64,000 nt of DNA from Acidimicrobiia bacterium. Its GTDB lineage: Bacteria > Actinomycetota > Acidimicrobiia > Spongiisociales > JAHEDJ01. Positions 52,682 to 61,675 of the stretch are shown here, piece by piece. Within the stretch, counting starts at the first letter, position 1. Each line of letters starts with the position of its first letter. The translations under genes and the position numbers were made by a program. The notes below the pieces were generated by a model. The model ran no database searches. It was not told the origin of the DNA and saw only the letters and a list, made by a program, of their open reading frames with translations. The stretch covers positions 1 to 64,000 of the forward strand of contig DATIPS010000008.1 in assembly GCA_035471805.1 (NCBI GenBank), read 5' to 3'.

Positions 52682-53035
52682 GAGGTTCTGAATCTGCTGA
52701 AAAGAGCTACCGCGGCCTTCCGGTTCCCGGCCCGTTCGCGGCCGTAGGGGCGAAACACAGCGGGACAAGAGGCTCGTTCGGAGTCCGGTATGCGAACGGC
52801 CGCCGAGTGCAAGCTCGGTGCGCCGGAGCCGTGACGCCCGCTGGAGGCGCGAGTCGGGCGGGGATGGGCGCCCGCCCGTTTCTTGCATCCTGCGGCTGAA
52901 TGGTGGGAACCTCCGCCACGCCTTCCCGGTGATCCGGGAGGAGCGCCCGAGGCCGTCGGCCTCGCGACGTCTTCCACCCACCTCTGGACACCACCGCTTC
53001 GGTGGCGTCTAATGAGAGGTGGAAGGGAGATCTGA
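52682..53035. other. Intergenic region, no gene recognised
   Basis: GC-rich gap between the regulator promoter and the next plus-strand gene. No credible coding frame. A small hairpin CCACCG-CTT-CGGTGG lies at 52991-53005, and the ribosome-binding site GGAAGGGAGA ends the region. Confidence 0.5.
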
Positions 53036-53326
53036 ATGGCAACGAGGTACGACACGACTCCCGATGAGGAGACCAGAGAGGCGGCCCCCCCGACCTGGCA
53101 GCGTTTCGTCAAGCAAATGCTGGCGATATTCGGTGCGATCGCCGTCTTCCTGGGCTTGTTCATCATGTTCGCCGGCGACAACCAGTCCCTGGGAATCTTC
53201 GATGCCACGTGGCAGGTCGGAGACATCGCCGACGAATGGGCATACGGCCTGCTCGTCGGCGGTGCCCTCGTCCTGGTCGGTGTCTTCGCCTGGATACTGC
53301 AAGGAATCAGCAGCAGGCGTCCGTAG
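53036..53326 (+). CDS. Small two-helix membrane protein
   Basis: A 96-residue protein with an acidic N-terminus, two transmembrane helices (about 28-46 and 69-90) joined by an extracytoplasmic loop rich in Asp and Trp, and a basic C-terminus. GGAAGGGAG lies six bases before the ATG. No family recognised. Confidence 0.72.
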   Translation: MATRYDTTPDEETREAAPPTWQRFVKQMLAIFGAIAVFLGLFIMFAGDNQSLGIFDATWQVGDIADEWAYGLLVGGALVLVGVFAWILQGISSRRP

Positions 53327-53448
53327 CTCTTCAACGCCGCTGAAGCCCTGCTGGGCCCGGTGCCCGTCCGGCTACTGGATTCCACAATCGAGGGGCGGTT
53401 CCTCCGCGTAGGTTTGGCTTGTGGCAGCCTTTCGAGAAGGAGGAGTGC

Positions 53449-54054
53449 ATGGGCCACCTCAGTGGAAGAGTCGGCCTGGTGGTACTGGCGGTGACGCTGG
53501 GACTCATGGTGGTGGCATGTGGAACGGTAGGTTCGGGTGACCTGGTCACCGAGAGCCGTTCCGTCGGCTCATTCGACGGTCTCGACGTCAGTGAGGGCAT
53601 CAACGTGAACCTGCTGGTCGACCCGGGCGCCGTCCCATCTGTGTCGGTGACGTTTGACGACAACCTCCTGAGCAAGCTCGTGACCGAAGTGCGCGGAGGC
53701 ACCCTGGTGATCGAGTTCGACGGGTCGGTCTCCATACTGGGTAGTGGCCGGTTCGTCGATGTGACCGTCGACTCCCTCGATAGCATCGAGGTCAGCGGGG
53801 GCGCCGATCTGAACGGTTTTGGCACCGCCACCGACTATCGCCTGTCGGCTTCGGGCGGAGCCGACGTGGATCTGGCGGGTCTGGACGCGGCAAACGTCGA
53901 AGTCGATATCAGCGGCGGAGCGAATGCCCGTGTGTTTGCCTCGGTGTCGGTCGTCGGTGAGGCGTCGGGTGGAGCGGCTCTGACCGTGTCGGGTGATCCC
54001 GATCAGTCCGGGATCGACACCAGCGGCGGTGCCAACGTCGATTTCGAGAACTGA
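53449..54054 (+). CDS. DUF2807-type lipoprotein (GIN beta-helix domain)
   Basis: A 201-residue exported lipoprotein with lipobox VVAC (Cys24). The mature part is a right-handed beta-helix-like repeat with the family's SGGA rhythm (VSGGADL, ASGGADVDL, ISGGANA, ASGGAAL, TSGGANVDF) about every 20 residues. DUF2807 proteins are surface proteins of unknown role. ATG 53449 has AAGGAGGAG upstream. It stands alone between two ABC systems. Confidence 0.85.
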   Translation: MGHLSGRVGLVVLAVTLGLMVVACGTVGSGDLVTESRSVGSFDGLDVSEGINVNLLVDPGAVPSVSVTFDDNLLSKLVTEVRGGTLVIEFDGSVSILGSGRFVDVTVDSLDSIEVSGGADLNGFGTATDYRLSASGGADVDLAGLDAANVEVDISGGANARVFASVSVVGEASGGAALTVSGDPDQSGIDTSGGANVDFEN

Positions 54055-54117
54055 GCTCGCGTCGAGCACCCGCAACGGTGGGAGGCCGCATCAACCGGTT
54101 GCGCTACTCACAAGCGG

Positions 54118-55530
54118 TCACTCGGTGTCAACCTGGTTGATCCGTCTCCGCTGGCGCCACATGACGAACCCGACAGCCGCCATCAACAAGGTCGGGATGG
54201 CGATGACAAGAGGAAGAACCCCCCCGGGGTTGAGGCGGGTGAACGGATCAACGGTGAGGTGGATGCCGGGACTGGCGACGGGGTGACTGGTTGCATCGGT
54301 GCCGTCTGGCTCGGGGACCACGACCATGTAGACCATGTAGTCGCCCTCCAGGATCGCATTCACTCTCCAGGAGAGGCGGACGGATTCGCCGGCTGCCATC
54401 GGCGTCACGTACTGGGTCCTCTCGGGTGACCAGTCTTCCGGGTCGACGACATCTCCCTCGGAATCGAGGTTGATGATGTTCATGGCCACGATCAGCGGCG
54501 GAGATTCGGTGTCGGAGTCGTTGGTAACGGATGTATCGAACAAGACCGGATCACCGGTCTTGACGGTAGCGACGTCCATATCGATTGAGATCCCGATCAA
54601 GGCATCTTGGGTCTCCTGGGCGGTCGCCGGGGCAGCCTGTGCGACGGTGAGCAGCATCACGGCGAGCAGGGCTGCAGCGACGGATCCTCCCCGTGAGGGC
54701 CGTTTGCCCGATCCGCCTGCTTCCAGGCCCAGGCGCGGCGGGGAGTAGAAGAGCAGCGTTCCAATCGCCAGCACGGCAAGCGCTGCGGGTGCGATTAGAA
54801 ACGCAGTCAGCTCGCCCACCGTCCGGCTGTTGACGATGATCTTCTCCAGGAAGTGGTACGTGGCTTCCATCGGACTCACCTTCTTCAAGAGTTGGCCGGC
54901 TGATCCGGCTTGCGCCGATCCCGGTAGCTGTGTCGGAACAAGGATCAACAAGTAGATGCCGAGGCTCACGAACATGCTCGTCCGGTTGGTGTTGGATCGG
55001 GAACTGACGAGCATCCCGATAGCGGCAAGGGCCGGTACGAGCAGGCTGCCCAGGATCGACCCCCAGAGCGCGCCCAACCCGAAGGCCTCGTCACCCTGTG
55101 ATAGAAGCGCCCAGTATGGAAGGCTGAGCACCAGCGCGGCGGGCCAGGGCGAAACGGCGGCCAGGAACTTGCCCACGACGATTTGGCGGCGGCTGACGGG
55201 AGTGAGGAGGAGTCCCTCGAGCGTGGACCTCTCACGCTCGCCGCTGAGGCTGTCGGCACCGATGATCAGGCAAATGAAACCGGCCGCGGCGAGCGATAAC
55301 CGCAGCATCTCAAAGACCATCTCTTTCGGAGGAATCAGGCTGAGCTCGCTATTGGTGGCGAGCACGAATGCCACACCACCCAACAACACTGAGAACACGA
55401 GAACCAGGTTGAGGGCCTTGCCTCCCATCCAAAGGTCGGTCATTTCCCTGGAGAACACCAGCCACCAGGCGGGCCTGGCCTTGCGGGATGACCCTTGTGG
55501 TGCCGCTTTGATGGCGGGTGCGTTGCTCAT
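54118..55530 (-). CDS. ABC-2 permease fused to an extracytoplasmic domain
   Basis: A 470-residue protein. Residues 1-275 are an ABC-2 type permease with six helices and the GERERSTLEGLLLTPVSRRQI coupling segment (shown here to 21 residues' worth in two parts: GERERSTLEGLL and LTPVSRRQI). Then come another transmembrane segment (about 290-308) ending in APATAQ, a beta-rich domain (about 315-430) and a final helix (about 440-458). The added domain looks like an Ig-like adhesion or substrate-binding module. The ATG overlaps the ATPase stop by four bases. Confidence 0.85.
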   Translation of the reverse strand: MSNAPAIKAAPQGSSRKARPAWWLVFSREMTDLWMGGKALNLVLVFSVLLGGVAFVLATNSELSLIPPKEMVFEMLRLSLAAAGFICLIIGADSLSGERERSTLEGLLLTPVSRRQIVVGKFLAAVSPWPAALVLSLPYWALLSQGDEAFGLGALWGSILGSLLVPALAAIGMLVSSRSNTNRTSMFVSLGIYLLILVPTQLPGSAQAGSAGQLLKKVSPMEATYHFLEKIIVNSRTVGELTAFLIAPAALAVLAIGTLLFYSPPRLGLEAGGSGKRPSRGGSVAAALLAVMLLTVAQAAPATAQETQDALIGISIDMDVATVKTGDPVLFDTSVTNDSDTESPPLIVAMNIINLDSEGDVVDPEDWSPERTQYVTPMAAGESVRLSWRVNAILEGDYMVYMVVVPEPDGTDATSHPVASPGIHLTVDPFTRLNPGGVLPLVIAIPTLLMAAVGFVMWRQRRRINQVDTE

Positions 55531-56528
55531 CCGCCCACCCCTTCGGTCAACTGCAGGAAGACGTCACCAAGACGTCCGCCCTGGGTTTCGAAGCTCATCA
55601 CGGGGACGGACCCGGCCAGTAGTTCGGATAGGGCGTTGTTGCCGTTGCGGAGATCCGCTCCGGGATCCTGTGTCTCCTCCAGGTCGACCCTCAGCCAGCC
55701 CGGTCGATCGCTTTGGACCTCGACTGCCTTGACGAAAGCAAGACCATCCAACCTCTTCACGGCGGCAGCCGTCGATTCGGGAGGTACCTGAATTCTCACC
55801 CCTGCTCCCCGCTTGGCGTTACCCCTCGCCTGCGCGATGACGTCGGATACCGATCCCTTGGCGACTACCTGGCCCAAACTCAGGATCACGACGTCGTCGC
55901 AGACTGTCTCAACTTCCGACAGGGCATGACTGCACAGAATCACGCCAACGTCGCGCTCGCGGGCTATCCGGTTGACTAATGCGAGGAGGTCTTGCTGGCC
56001 GCGCGGGTCGAGGCCCAGGGTGGGTTCATCGAGAAACACGACCGCAGGGTCGTTGACAAGGCTCCGGGCGATTCCCAGTCGCTGGCGCATCCCGCGGCTG
56101 TAGCTGCCAATCAATGACTTTGCCCGCTTGCGCAATCCGACATCTTCGAGCAGTCGAAGAGCGCTTGTCTTTGCCTCGTCGGTCGGCAGCCCGTAGAGGC
56201 CGCCGTAGAACACGAGGTACTCGAGAGCGGTGACATGCTTCGGAAGGCCAAGGCTCTCCGGAAGGACGCCGATCCTTCGGCGCACGAGTTTGGGTTGCTC
56301 GGAGCCTATGCCATCAATGCTGAAGTTGCCTTTGTCGGGCTCGAGGATCGTGGTGAGTATGCGAATAGCGGTCGTCTTGCCTGCGCCGTTCGGTCCGAGA
56401 AATCCGAGCACTCTGCCAGGCTCGAGTGCGAACGACAGGCCACGCAATGCCGGTCTCTTCCCGTAAGACTTGCGAAGATCGTCGGCAATCAGCACCGGCG
56501 CCCGAGGAGTCGAACCGTCCAAACTCAA
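55527..56528 (-). CDS. ABC transporter ATP-binding protein (ABC-2 system)
   Basis: A 333-residue ATPase. Walker A GPNGAGKT (45-52), signature SYSRGMRQRLGIARSLV, Walker B VVFLDEPTLGLD and H-loop LCSHALSEVE. The C-terminal 80 residues beyond the core match the DrrA/NatA-like group. ATGA overlap with the permease gene shows a two-gene operon. The start is uncertain (TTG 56528 or GTG 56495). Substrate unknown; drug, lipid or sodium export are all found in this family. Confidence 0.92.
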   Translation of the reverse strand: MSLDGSTPRAPVLIADDLRKSYGKRPALRGLSFALEPGRVLGFLGPNGAGKTTAIRILTTILEPDKGNFSIDGIGSEQPKLVRRRIGVLPESLGLPKHVTALEYLVFYGGLYGLPTDEAKTSALRLLEDVGLRKRAKSLIGSYSRGMRQRLGIARSLVNDPAVVFLDEPTLGLDPRGQQDLLALVNRIARERDVGVILCSHALSEVETVCDDVVILSLGQVVAKGSVSDVIAQARGNAKRGAGVRIQVPPESTAAAVKRLDGLAFVKAVEVQSDRPGWLRVDLEETQDPGADLRNGNNALSELLAGSVPVMSFETQGGRLGDVFLQLTEGVGG

Positions 56529-56742
56529 TCCCCTAGATGTAGTTCCGTTCGCTGGTGGCGGTTCCCGTCCCGATAGGCGTTCGGTGGTCTGCTATGTACA
56601 AGGAGCTAACGCGAATCTAGTACGCGTTCCGACGGCGAAAGGCCCAAATCGCGTGCATCGTGACCGCCTCGAACAGAGGTTGAGTTGGATGGCGGACGGC
56701 CGTTTCTACAGCCGGCCGGCCCCGCGATTCGATCCTCCGCTG

Positions 56743-57924
56743 TCACGGCAGCGCTGTGCCGTGCGTGCCCAGCTCGTGCCAACGGTTGCCGACTGCCAGG
56801 TCGATGATGGTCCAGGCCATAGCGAGGGCTCCGTCGCGCATCATCCGGGTCCCGCTCGGGGTGAGGGTGTAGGCGGCGAACTCGGGCTGATGGTTGACGA
56901 TGTTGCCCGAGTACAGGCCAAGCGTGGGTTGGATGGCCGGTACCACGTGGGACACGTTGCCCATGTCGGTGGACCCGCCGGCCTCGGACAGGGCTTCTGC
57001 GCGTCGCGGCATCTTCCGGCCCAGTTCGGCGCAGTTGGCTACGAAGAGATCGACGAGCAGCGGGTTGCTTTTGAGATTATCGAACGCATGGCCCGGTTCC
57101 TCGATTTCGAACGTGCAACCGGTAGCGATCGCCGCCCCTTCGAAACAGGCCATGACCTTCTCATAGAGGGCTGCCAGGCGTCCGGATGTTGTCGCCCGCA
57201 GATACCACGACGAGCGGGTTCGTGCCGGGATGATGTTGGGGGCCTCGCCGCCGTGGGTGATGATTCCGTGGACGAGATCGGTGGGTGGGAGGGCCTGGCG
57301 CAGCGTGGAGATATTGACGTACGCCTGCACGAAGGCGTCGAGTGCATTGATCCCGAGGTGCGGCGCCATCGCCGCGTGGGATTCCTTGCCCAGGAAGGTG
57401 ACCTCGATGTGCCGAATGGCCAGTTCCGCCGGGTCGGCCAGATCCTCCGGGGTGGGATGCACCATGAGTGCGGCCGCAACATCGGTAAAGGCACCGGCAT
57501 GGATCAGGTCGACTTTTCCTCCATGGGTTTCTTCGGCAGGGGTGCCGAGAATGGTGAGCCGGATTCCCAACTCGTCGACGAGCGGGCGCAGGGCAACGGC
57601 GGTGCCCAGAGCGGCGGTGGCGATCAGATTGTGACCGCAGGCGTGTCCGACGGATGGCAGCGCGTCGTACTCGGCGCAAACGATGACTTCCGGGCCGCCG
57701 GTACCGGCGCGAGCGGCGAAGGCCGTCTCGATTCCGTAGGCGGGATGCTCGACCTCGAAGCCGTGCTCGGAGAGGAAAGCGGTGAGCGCGGCCGACGTTT
57801 CGAACTCCGCCATCGACAGTTCGGGATGCTCATACATCCAGCGGCTGATGTCCTCCAGCTTCCCGGCCGCAGATTCGAAATGGCCGGCTGCACGCCGCTT
57901 GGGATCCATTGTGTCTCCCGTCAT
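56743..57924 (-). CDS. M20-family amidohydrolase (AbgB-like)
   Basis: A 393-residue enzyme distinct from the first M20 protein. It has MYEHPELSMAEF, AEYDALPSVGHACGHN (metal ligands), PAEETHGGK (catalytic Glu) and a late GGSTDMGNVSH. The wording is nearest to p-aminobenzoyl-glutamate hydrolase subunit B and related amidohydrolases. The ATG at 57924 overlaps the aminotransferase stop as ATGA, fixing the start and indicating translational coupling. Confidence 0.9.
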   Translation of the reverse strand: MTGDTMDPKRRAAGHFESAAGKLEDISRWMYEHPELSMAEFETSAALTAFLSEHGFEVEHPAYGIETAFAARAGTGGPEVIVCAEYDALPSVGHACGHNLIATAALGTAVALRPLVDELGIRLTILGTPAEETHGGKVDLIHAGAFTDVAAALMVHPTPEDLADPAELAIRHIEVTFLGKESHAAMAPHLGINALDAFVQAYVNISTLRQALPPTDLVHGIITHGGEAPNIIPARTRSSWYLRATTSGRLAALYEKVMACFEGAAIATGCTFEIEEPGHAFDNLKSNPLLVDLFVANCAELGRKMPRRAEALSEAGGSTDMGNVSHVVPAIQPTLGLYSGNIVNHQPEFAAYTLTPSGTRMMRDGALAMAWTIIDLAVGNRWHELGTHGTALP

Positions 57925-59234
57925 GATCGCTCCGGCTCCGCCCACGGTCTTTCCCTCTCCATGAACGCTCGAAAACCTTCCTCATCTCCGGCGGCGAGGC
58001 CGATACGCCGGACTCCCTCCTGGATCAGGTCGAGGCGGGCGGCCACTGAGATCCGGAGGTAGTGCTGGCCGGCGGCGCCTATCGAACCGAAAGAGTTCCG
58101 ATCGACGGTTGCCACTCCGTATCGGTAGAGCAAGAAGAGTTGCACTAGTCCGGCGGGACTGGTTCGCGCCCGCTCGGCGGGCGTAAGGGCCTCCCACGCC
58201 TCGATCGCCCCCAGTCGTTCGCAGACTCCGCCGATGTTCGGAAACACGTAGAAAGCTCCCTTGGGCATCGCGCAATGGATCCCGTCGATGGCGTTCAGGG
58301 CCGGGACCACCCAGTTCCGCCGTTCCTCGAATGCCTGGACCATTTCCGCCACGGTGGAACCCGAGGCCGGGTCTTCATATGCGGCGCGTCCCGCCTCCTG
58401 AATGAACGGAGGCACGCAGGAGATCGTGTTGATGTTGAGCCTGGTGAACACCTCGGACTCTTCAACCGTCGGGAGGACGGCCCAACCCAACCGCCATCCC
58501 GTCATCGCGAACCCCTTGGAGTGGCCGCTCACCAGCACCGTGCGCTCGGCCATACCCGGACGGCTGATGACGGAATGATGGACCAGGCCGTCGAAGACGA
58601 TGTGCTCGTATACCTCGTCGCTGAATACACGGACATCGGGACTGCACCGCGCGCGGATCAACTCGGCGATCTCGTCCAGGTCGCTTCCGTCGAGAACGCC
58701 CCCCGTCGGGTTGGAAGGGGAGTTGAGGATGATCAGCTTCGTTCGGTCGGTGAGTATTTCGGCCAGGTCGGCTGCCGTGAAAGCGAAGGATCGGTCCTCG
58801 CGGAGGTGAAGCGGGCGGGGGGTCGCTCCGGTATAGACGGCGAGAGACTCGTAGATGGGGAATCCGGGGCTCGGATAGACCACTTCGTCGCCGGGGTCGA
58901 CGTATGCGGCCATCGCGTATCCGATCGGGGGTTTGGCACCGGGCATCACGACGACCCGGCCCGGATCAACCTCGACGTCGCGCGTAACGGCCACATGTCG
59001 GGCGACCGCTTGCCGCAGTGAGAGGATCCCTTGCGGATCCGTGTAGTGGCTGTTCCCGGCCCCGATCTGTTCGATGGCTACCCGGTTGATGTGCTCCGCC
59101 GAGTCGAAGTCGGGTTCGCCCAGGTTGAAGCGGATGACGTCTACACCTGCCCGCTCCGCGCGCTCGATATGGGCGCCAACGGTGAAGGCGTTCTCCGTGC
59201 CGAGGTCGTCGATCCGACGGGCGAACAAACTCAT
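57921..59234 (-). CDS. Class I/II PLP-dependent aminotransferase
   Basis: A 437-residue fold-type I aminotransferase of the aspartate aminotransferase group. It shows FNLGEPDFDSAEHI, YTDPQGILSLRQAVA, LNSPSNPTGGVL, DEVYEHIVFDG and PLP Lys240 in SGHSKGFAMTGWRLGW, and Arg in HYLRISVA. Coupled with the M20 amidohydrolase: the pair would release an amino acid from an amide and then transaminate it. Start ATG 59234. Confidence 0.92.
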   Translation of the reverse strand: MSLFARRIDDLGTENAFTVGAHIERAERAGVDVIRFNLGEPDFDSAEHINRVAIEQIGAGNSHYTDPQGILSLRQAVARHVAVTRDVEVDPGRVVVMPGAKPPIGYAMAAYVDPGDEVVYPSPGFPIYESLAVYTGATPRPLHLREDRSFAFTAADLAEILTDRTKLIILNSPSNPTGGVLDGSDLDEIAELIRARCSPDVRVFSDEVYEHIVFDGLVHHSVISRPGMAERTVLVSGHSKGFAMTGWRLGWAVLPTVEESEVFTRLNINTISCVPPFIQEAGRAAYEDPASGSTVAEMVQAFEERRNWVVPALNAIDGIHCAMPKGAFYVFPNIGGVCERLGAIEAWEALTPAERARTSPAGLVQLFLLYRYGVATVDRNSFGSIGAAGQHYLRISVAARLDLIQEGVRRIGLAAGDEEGFRAFMERERPWAEPERS

Positions 59235-59467
59235 GAAGAATCTCTCAGTAGAAGGCCCCAGAAGCATATAGGGAATCTCTGTCCCCCCGGCACCGCAGCG
59301 TGGACGGTTGGCCCCCCGATGAGAGTGCGGGTCCGGTCGTTCGGTCGGGTGGATCGCCGTCGCCTCGGCGTCCCGGGGATTCGTGCGATCTCCCGATGCC
59401 GCCCACACTCTTGCTTCTCGGCGGGCGAGTTACTCGAGAACCGGGACGGCGCGGCGGCCCATCCCGG

Positions 59468-59737
59468 TCACTTGTCTTCCCAATAGGCCTCCGCCTCGCG
59501 TTCCATGACGGCGAGGCGCGTGTAGTAGTCGGGGAACTCGTTGAGGTGCGCCAGGGCGATTCTGGCCGTCGTCAGCGGGTCGTCGTCGGATACGTTCGTG
59601 GCCGGATCTCTCGTGCCGTGCTCGAGTTCCACGTCGAGGCCTCGTCGAAGCTGTTCGACGTCGAAACGTGCCTGACCCCAGTCGATTCCGATCAGGCGAC
59701 CGAGTTCTTCGGCTTGTTCGGAAGTGAATGATGACAC
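59468..59737 (-). CDS. DUF5661 family protein
   Basis: An 89-residue helical protein with the family phrases LIGIDWGQARFDVEQLRRGL and LDVELEHGT, DPATNV and ALAHLNEFPDYYTRL. Function unknown; related genes are common and monocistronic. The GTG at 59737 is six bases after GAGGAGGTG, so the longer frame beginning at TTG 59767 is rejected. Confidence 0.85.
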   Translation of the reverse strand: MSSFTSEQAEELGRLIGIDWGQARFDVEQLRRGLDVELEHGTRDPATNVSDDDPLTTARIALAHLNEFPDYYTRLAVMEREAEAYWEDK

Positions 59738-59879
59738 TGGTGCCACCTCCTCTTCACATCGCGTCAAACCGCCTTGCGGTCCGCTAGAGGAGTTGGGCCC
59801 GTAGGCCGCCGCTTTCGTCCCGCTGCCGGCAGGGAAGAGGCGCGGCCTGGGAGATCGCTCCGGTGAGCACCGAATGGGA

Positions 59880-59885
59880 TACGCT
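59880..59885 (+). promoter_or_regulatory. Leaderless-type minus-10 box (TACGCT)
   Basis: TACGCT, six bases, then the ATG of the methyltransferase gene at 59892. No ribosome-binding site. Confidence 0.5.
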
Positions 59886-59891
59886 TCTCGA

Positions 59892-60518
59892 ATGAAGTCT
59901 GTGGATCCTTATCAGCGTTCTGCTGGGTTCTACGACCGCCTCATAGAACCGGTCCAGGCTGGAGTTCGGAGGGTCGGTGTCGATTTCGTCTCGCCCGTAC
60001 CCGGTTGGCAGGTGCTCGATGTGGGCTGCGGGACCGGGACGGGTATGGCGGCCTTTGTGGATGCGGGCTGTGCGGTCACCGGTGTCGATGTGTCTGCGGC
60101 GATGCTTCGAGAGGCCTCGAAGCGACTCGGGGATGGTGCGGAACTACTCCACGTCGACGGCAAGGGTCTTCCATTCACCGATGGTCGTTTTGATCTCGTG
60201 ACGACCTCGATGGTGCTGCATGAGGTGCCGGCAGAGGCGAGGGGCGCATTCGTCGCTGAGATGGCTCGCGTAGCCAGGCCGGATGGGCGATTGTTGTTCA
60301 CCGATTTCCACATCGGGTCGCTTCGGGGGTGGAAGGGCCCGGCCTTGCGCATGCTGTCTGTGGTGATGGAGCGGTTGGCCGGGCACTACGCGCATTTCCG
60401 GACCTTCCGGACCTCCGGCGGCGTCCCCGGCATCATCGACGGAGCCGGCCTGGAACTCGAGAGGGAGAAGATCGTGGCCGGCGGCAATATCGGGATATTC
60501 CTGGTCGCCCCCGATTGA
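59892..60518 (+). CDS. Class I SAM-dependent methyltransferase (UbiE-like)
   Basis: A 208-residue methyltransferase. Motif I VLDVGCGTGTGMAAF (about 42-56), the acidic GVDVSAAML loop, DLVTTSMVLHEVP and the post-motif RVARPDGRLLFTDF. Similar in form to UbiE/Methyltransf_11 proteins. Substrate unknown. ATG 59892 is fixed by the leaderless minus-10 box. Confidence 0.9.
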   Translation: MKSVDPYQRSAGFYDRLIEPVQAGVRRVGVDFVSPVPGWQVLDVGCGTGTGMAAFVDAGCAVTGVDVSAAMLREASKRLGDGAELLHVDGKGLPFTDGRFDLVTTSMVLHEVPAEARGAFVAEMARVARPDGRLLFTDFHIGSLRGWKGPALRMLSVVMERLAGHYAHFRTFRTSGGVPGIIDGAGLELEREKIVAGGNIGIFLVAPD

Positions 60519-60534
60519 GCGGTGACGCGCCCGT

Positions 60535-60561
60535 GGAGGCCGTCTTTCGTCGCGGGCCTCC
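60535..60561 (+). terminator. Possible hairpin after the methyltransferase gene
   Basis: GGAGGCC (60535-60541) pairs with GGCCTCC (60555-60561) over a 13-nt loop, 16 bases after the stop codon. No T-run follows, so termination is only suggested. Confidence 0.35.
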
Positions 60562-60674
60562 GGCGAAGCTGATGGCTTCCCCTCAGAGTCGAATCGGGTA
60601 TTCAGTGGGACTCCTCGCGCTTGCGACCGAGGCTGATTACGGCGTTCGGGGCAGGGTGGCGCCTGCTCGGGTAA

Positions 60675-60715
60675 TCCCCTGAAGGGCGAGGCGAATGTCA
60701 GGGATCTTCAGGGGA
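60675..60715. promoter_or_regulatory. Spaced 10-bp inverted repeat upstream of the DUF4870 gene
   Basis: TCCCCTGAAG (60675-60684) and CTTCAGGGGA (60706-60715) are perfect complements separated by 21 bases, about two helical turns, as in sites for a dimeric regulator. The repeat ends 76 bp before the ATG at 60792. Confidence 0.45.
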
Positions 60716-60791
60716 GATACCCGATGGACCCGGCGAGCGGAATGCGGGATGGTGAGGACGTACAGACGAAAACACTACAAGGAGAAACTCC

Positions 60792-61157
60792 ATGACCTCC
60801 GATACCTATCCCGCTGCATACGAGGTGTCTTCCGAATCGCGCAAGCTGGCGATGCTGGGCCACCTGTCGGCGTTCATCACATTCGTGGGCATTCCGTCAC
60901 TGGTCGGCCCGCTGGTGGTGTGGCTTCTGAATCGTGACGATCCGTTCGTTGAACAGCAGGCCAAGGACGCGCTGAACTTCAACATATCGTTTTTGATCTA
61001 CGGCATCGCTGCCGCGATCTCGATCATTCTCCTGATTGGTCTGCTTGCTCTTCCGGCAGTCCTGGTCACCTGGTTTGTGCTGGTGATCGTGGCGTCGGTG
61101 AAGGCAGCCAACGGCGAGAACTACCGATACCCGTTCACGATCGAGTTCGTCTCCTGA
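60792..61157 (+). CDS. DUF4870 (Tic20-like) membrane protein
   Basis: A 121-residue protein with three transmembrane helices: AMLGHLSAFITFVGIPSLVGP, then FVEQQAKDALNFNISFLIYG and a third helix ending KAANGENYRYPFTIEFV. This wording is diagnostic of DUF4870. Function unknown. AAGGAGAAA precedes the ATG. A strong terminator follows, so it is monocistronic. Confidence 0.92.
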   Translation: MTSDTYPAAYEVSSESRKLAMLGHLSAFITFVGIPSLVGPLVVWLLNRDDPFVEQQAKDALNFNISFLIYGIAAAISIILLIGLLALPAVLVTWFVLVIVASVKAANGENYRYPFTIEFVS

Positions 61158-61173
61158 GCCACGCAGTCCTCCC

Positions 61174-61211
61174 ACGACAGAGGGGTCCCGGATTTGGGGC
61201 CCCTCTGTCGT
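61174..61211 (+). terminator. Terminator of the DUF4870 gene
   Basis: ACGACAGAGGGGTCCC (61174-61189) pairs with GGGGCCCCTCTGTCGT (61196-61211) with one wobble, and a short loop GATTT. TTT follows. This is the strongest hairpin in the window and lies 16 bases after the stop. Confidence 0.8.
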
Positions 61212-61304
61212 TTGCTCGATATCCGCGAGACGGACGGGCATAGGAGCGGGTGCTCGCCTGGGGTCTCGACGGCCGGCCCGGTCGTTCGGCGGGAAGAGGT
61301 CGAA

Positions 61305-61529
61305 ATGGAGATCACAAAAGACACGAAGGTCTCCGAGATACTGCAGGAATATGGGGACATCGCCGAAGTGATGGAAGTATTCGGCGTCAAGCGAGTCGCG
61401 GGATACAACATTCGCAAGTTCATCACCAAAGCCCTCACAGTCGAGTGGGCCGCAAGAGTTCATCGTGTGCCGCTCGATGATTTTCTCGTGACGTTGCGAA
61501 CGGCGGTAGCGGAGACGCCGCCTGACTGA
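61305..61529 (+). CDS. DUF1858-like small protein
   Basis: A 74-residue helical protein: MEITKDTKVSEILQEYGDIAEVMEVFG matches the DUF1858/ScdA N-terminal pattern. The Cys pair often seen after this segment is absent (VKRVAGYN instead). ATG 61305 has GAAGAGGT upstream. Role unknown. Confidence 0.72.
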   Translation: MEITKDTKVSEILQEYGDIAEVMEVFGVKRVAGYNIRKFITKALTVEWAARVHRVPLDDFLVTLRTAVAETPPD

Positions 61530-61675
61530 GACACCGAAGTCGGCGACCCCGGCCGCCGAATCTCCTCCCGGCTCCCCGAGAGAGCCGACCGCTTCCCGCC
61601 TAATCCGCCGTGTGCCCACCCTGTCGAGCCCGGCGCGAGTACCGTTTGCCGTACACAGGCGTTTGAGGAGGGGAA

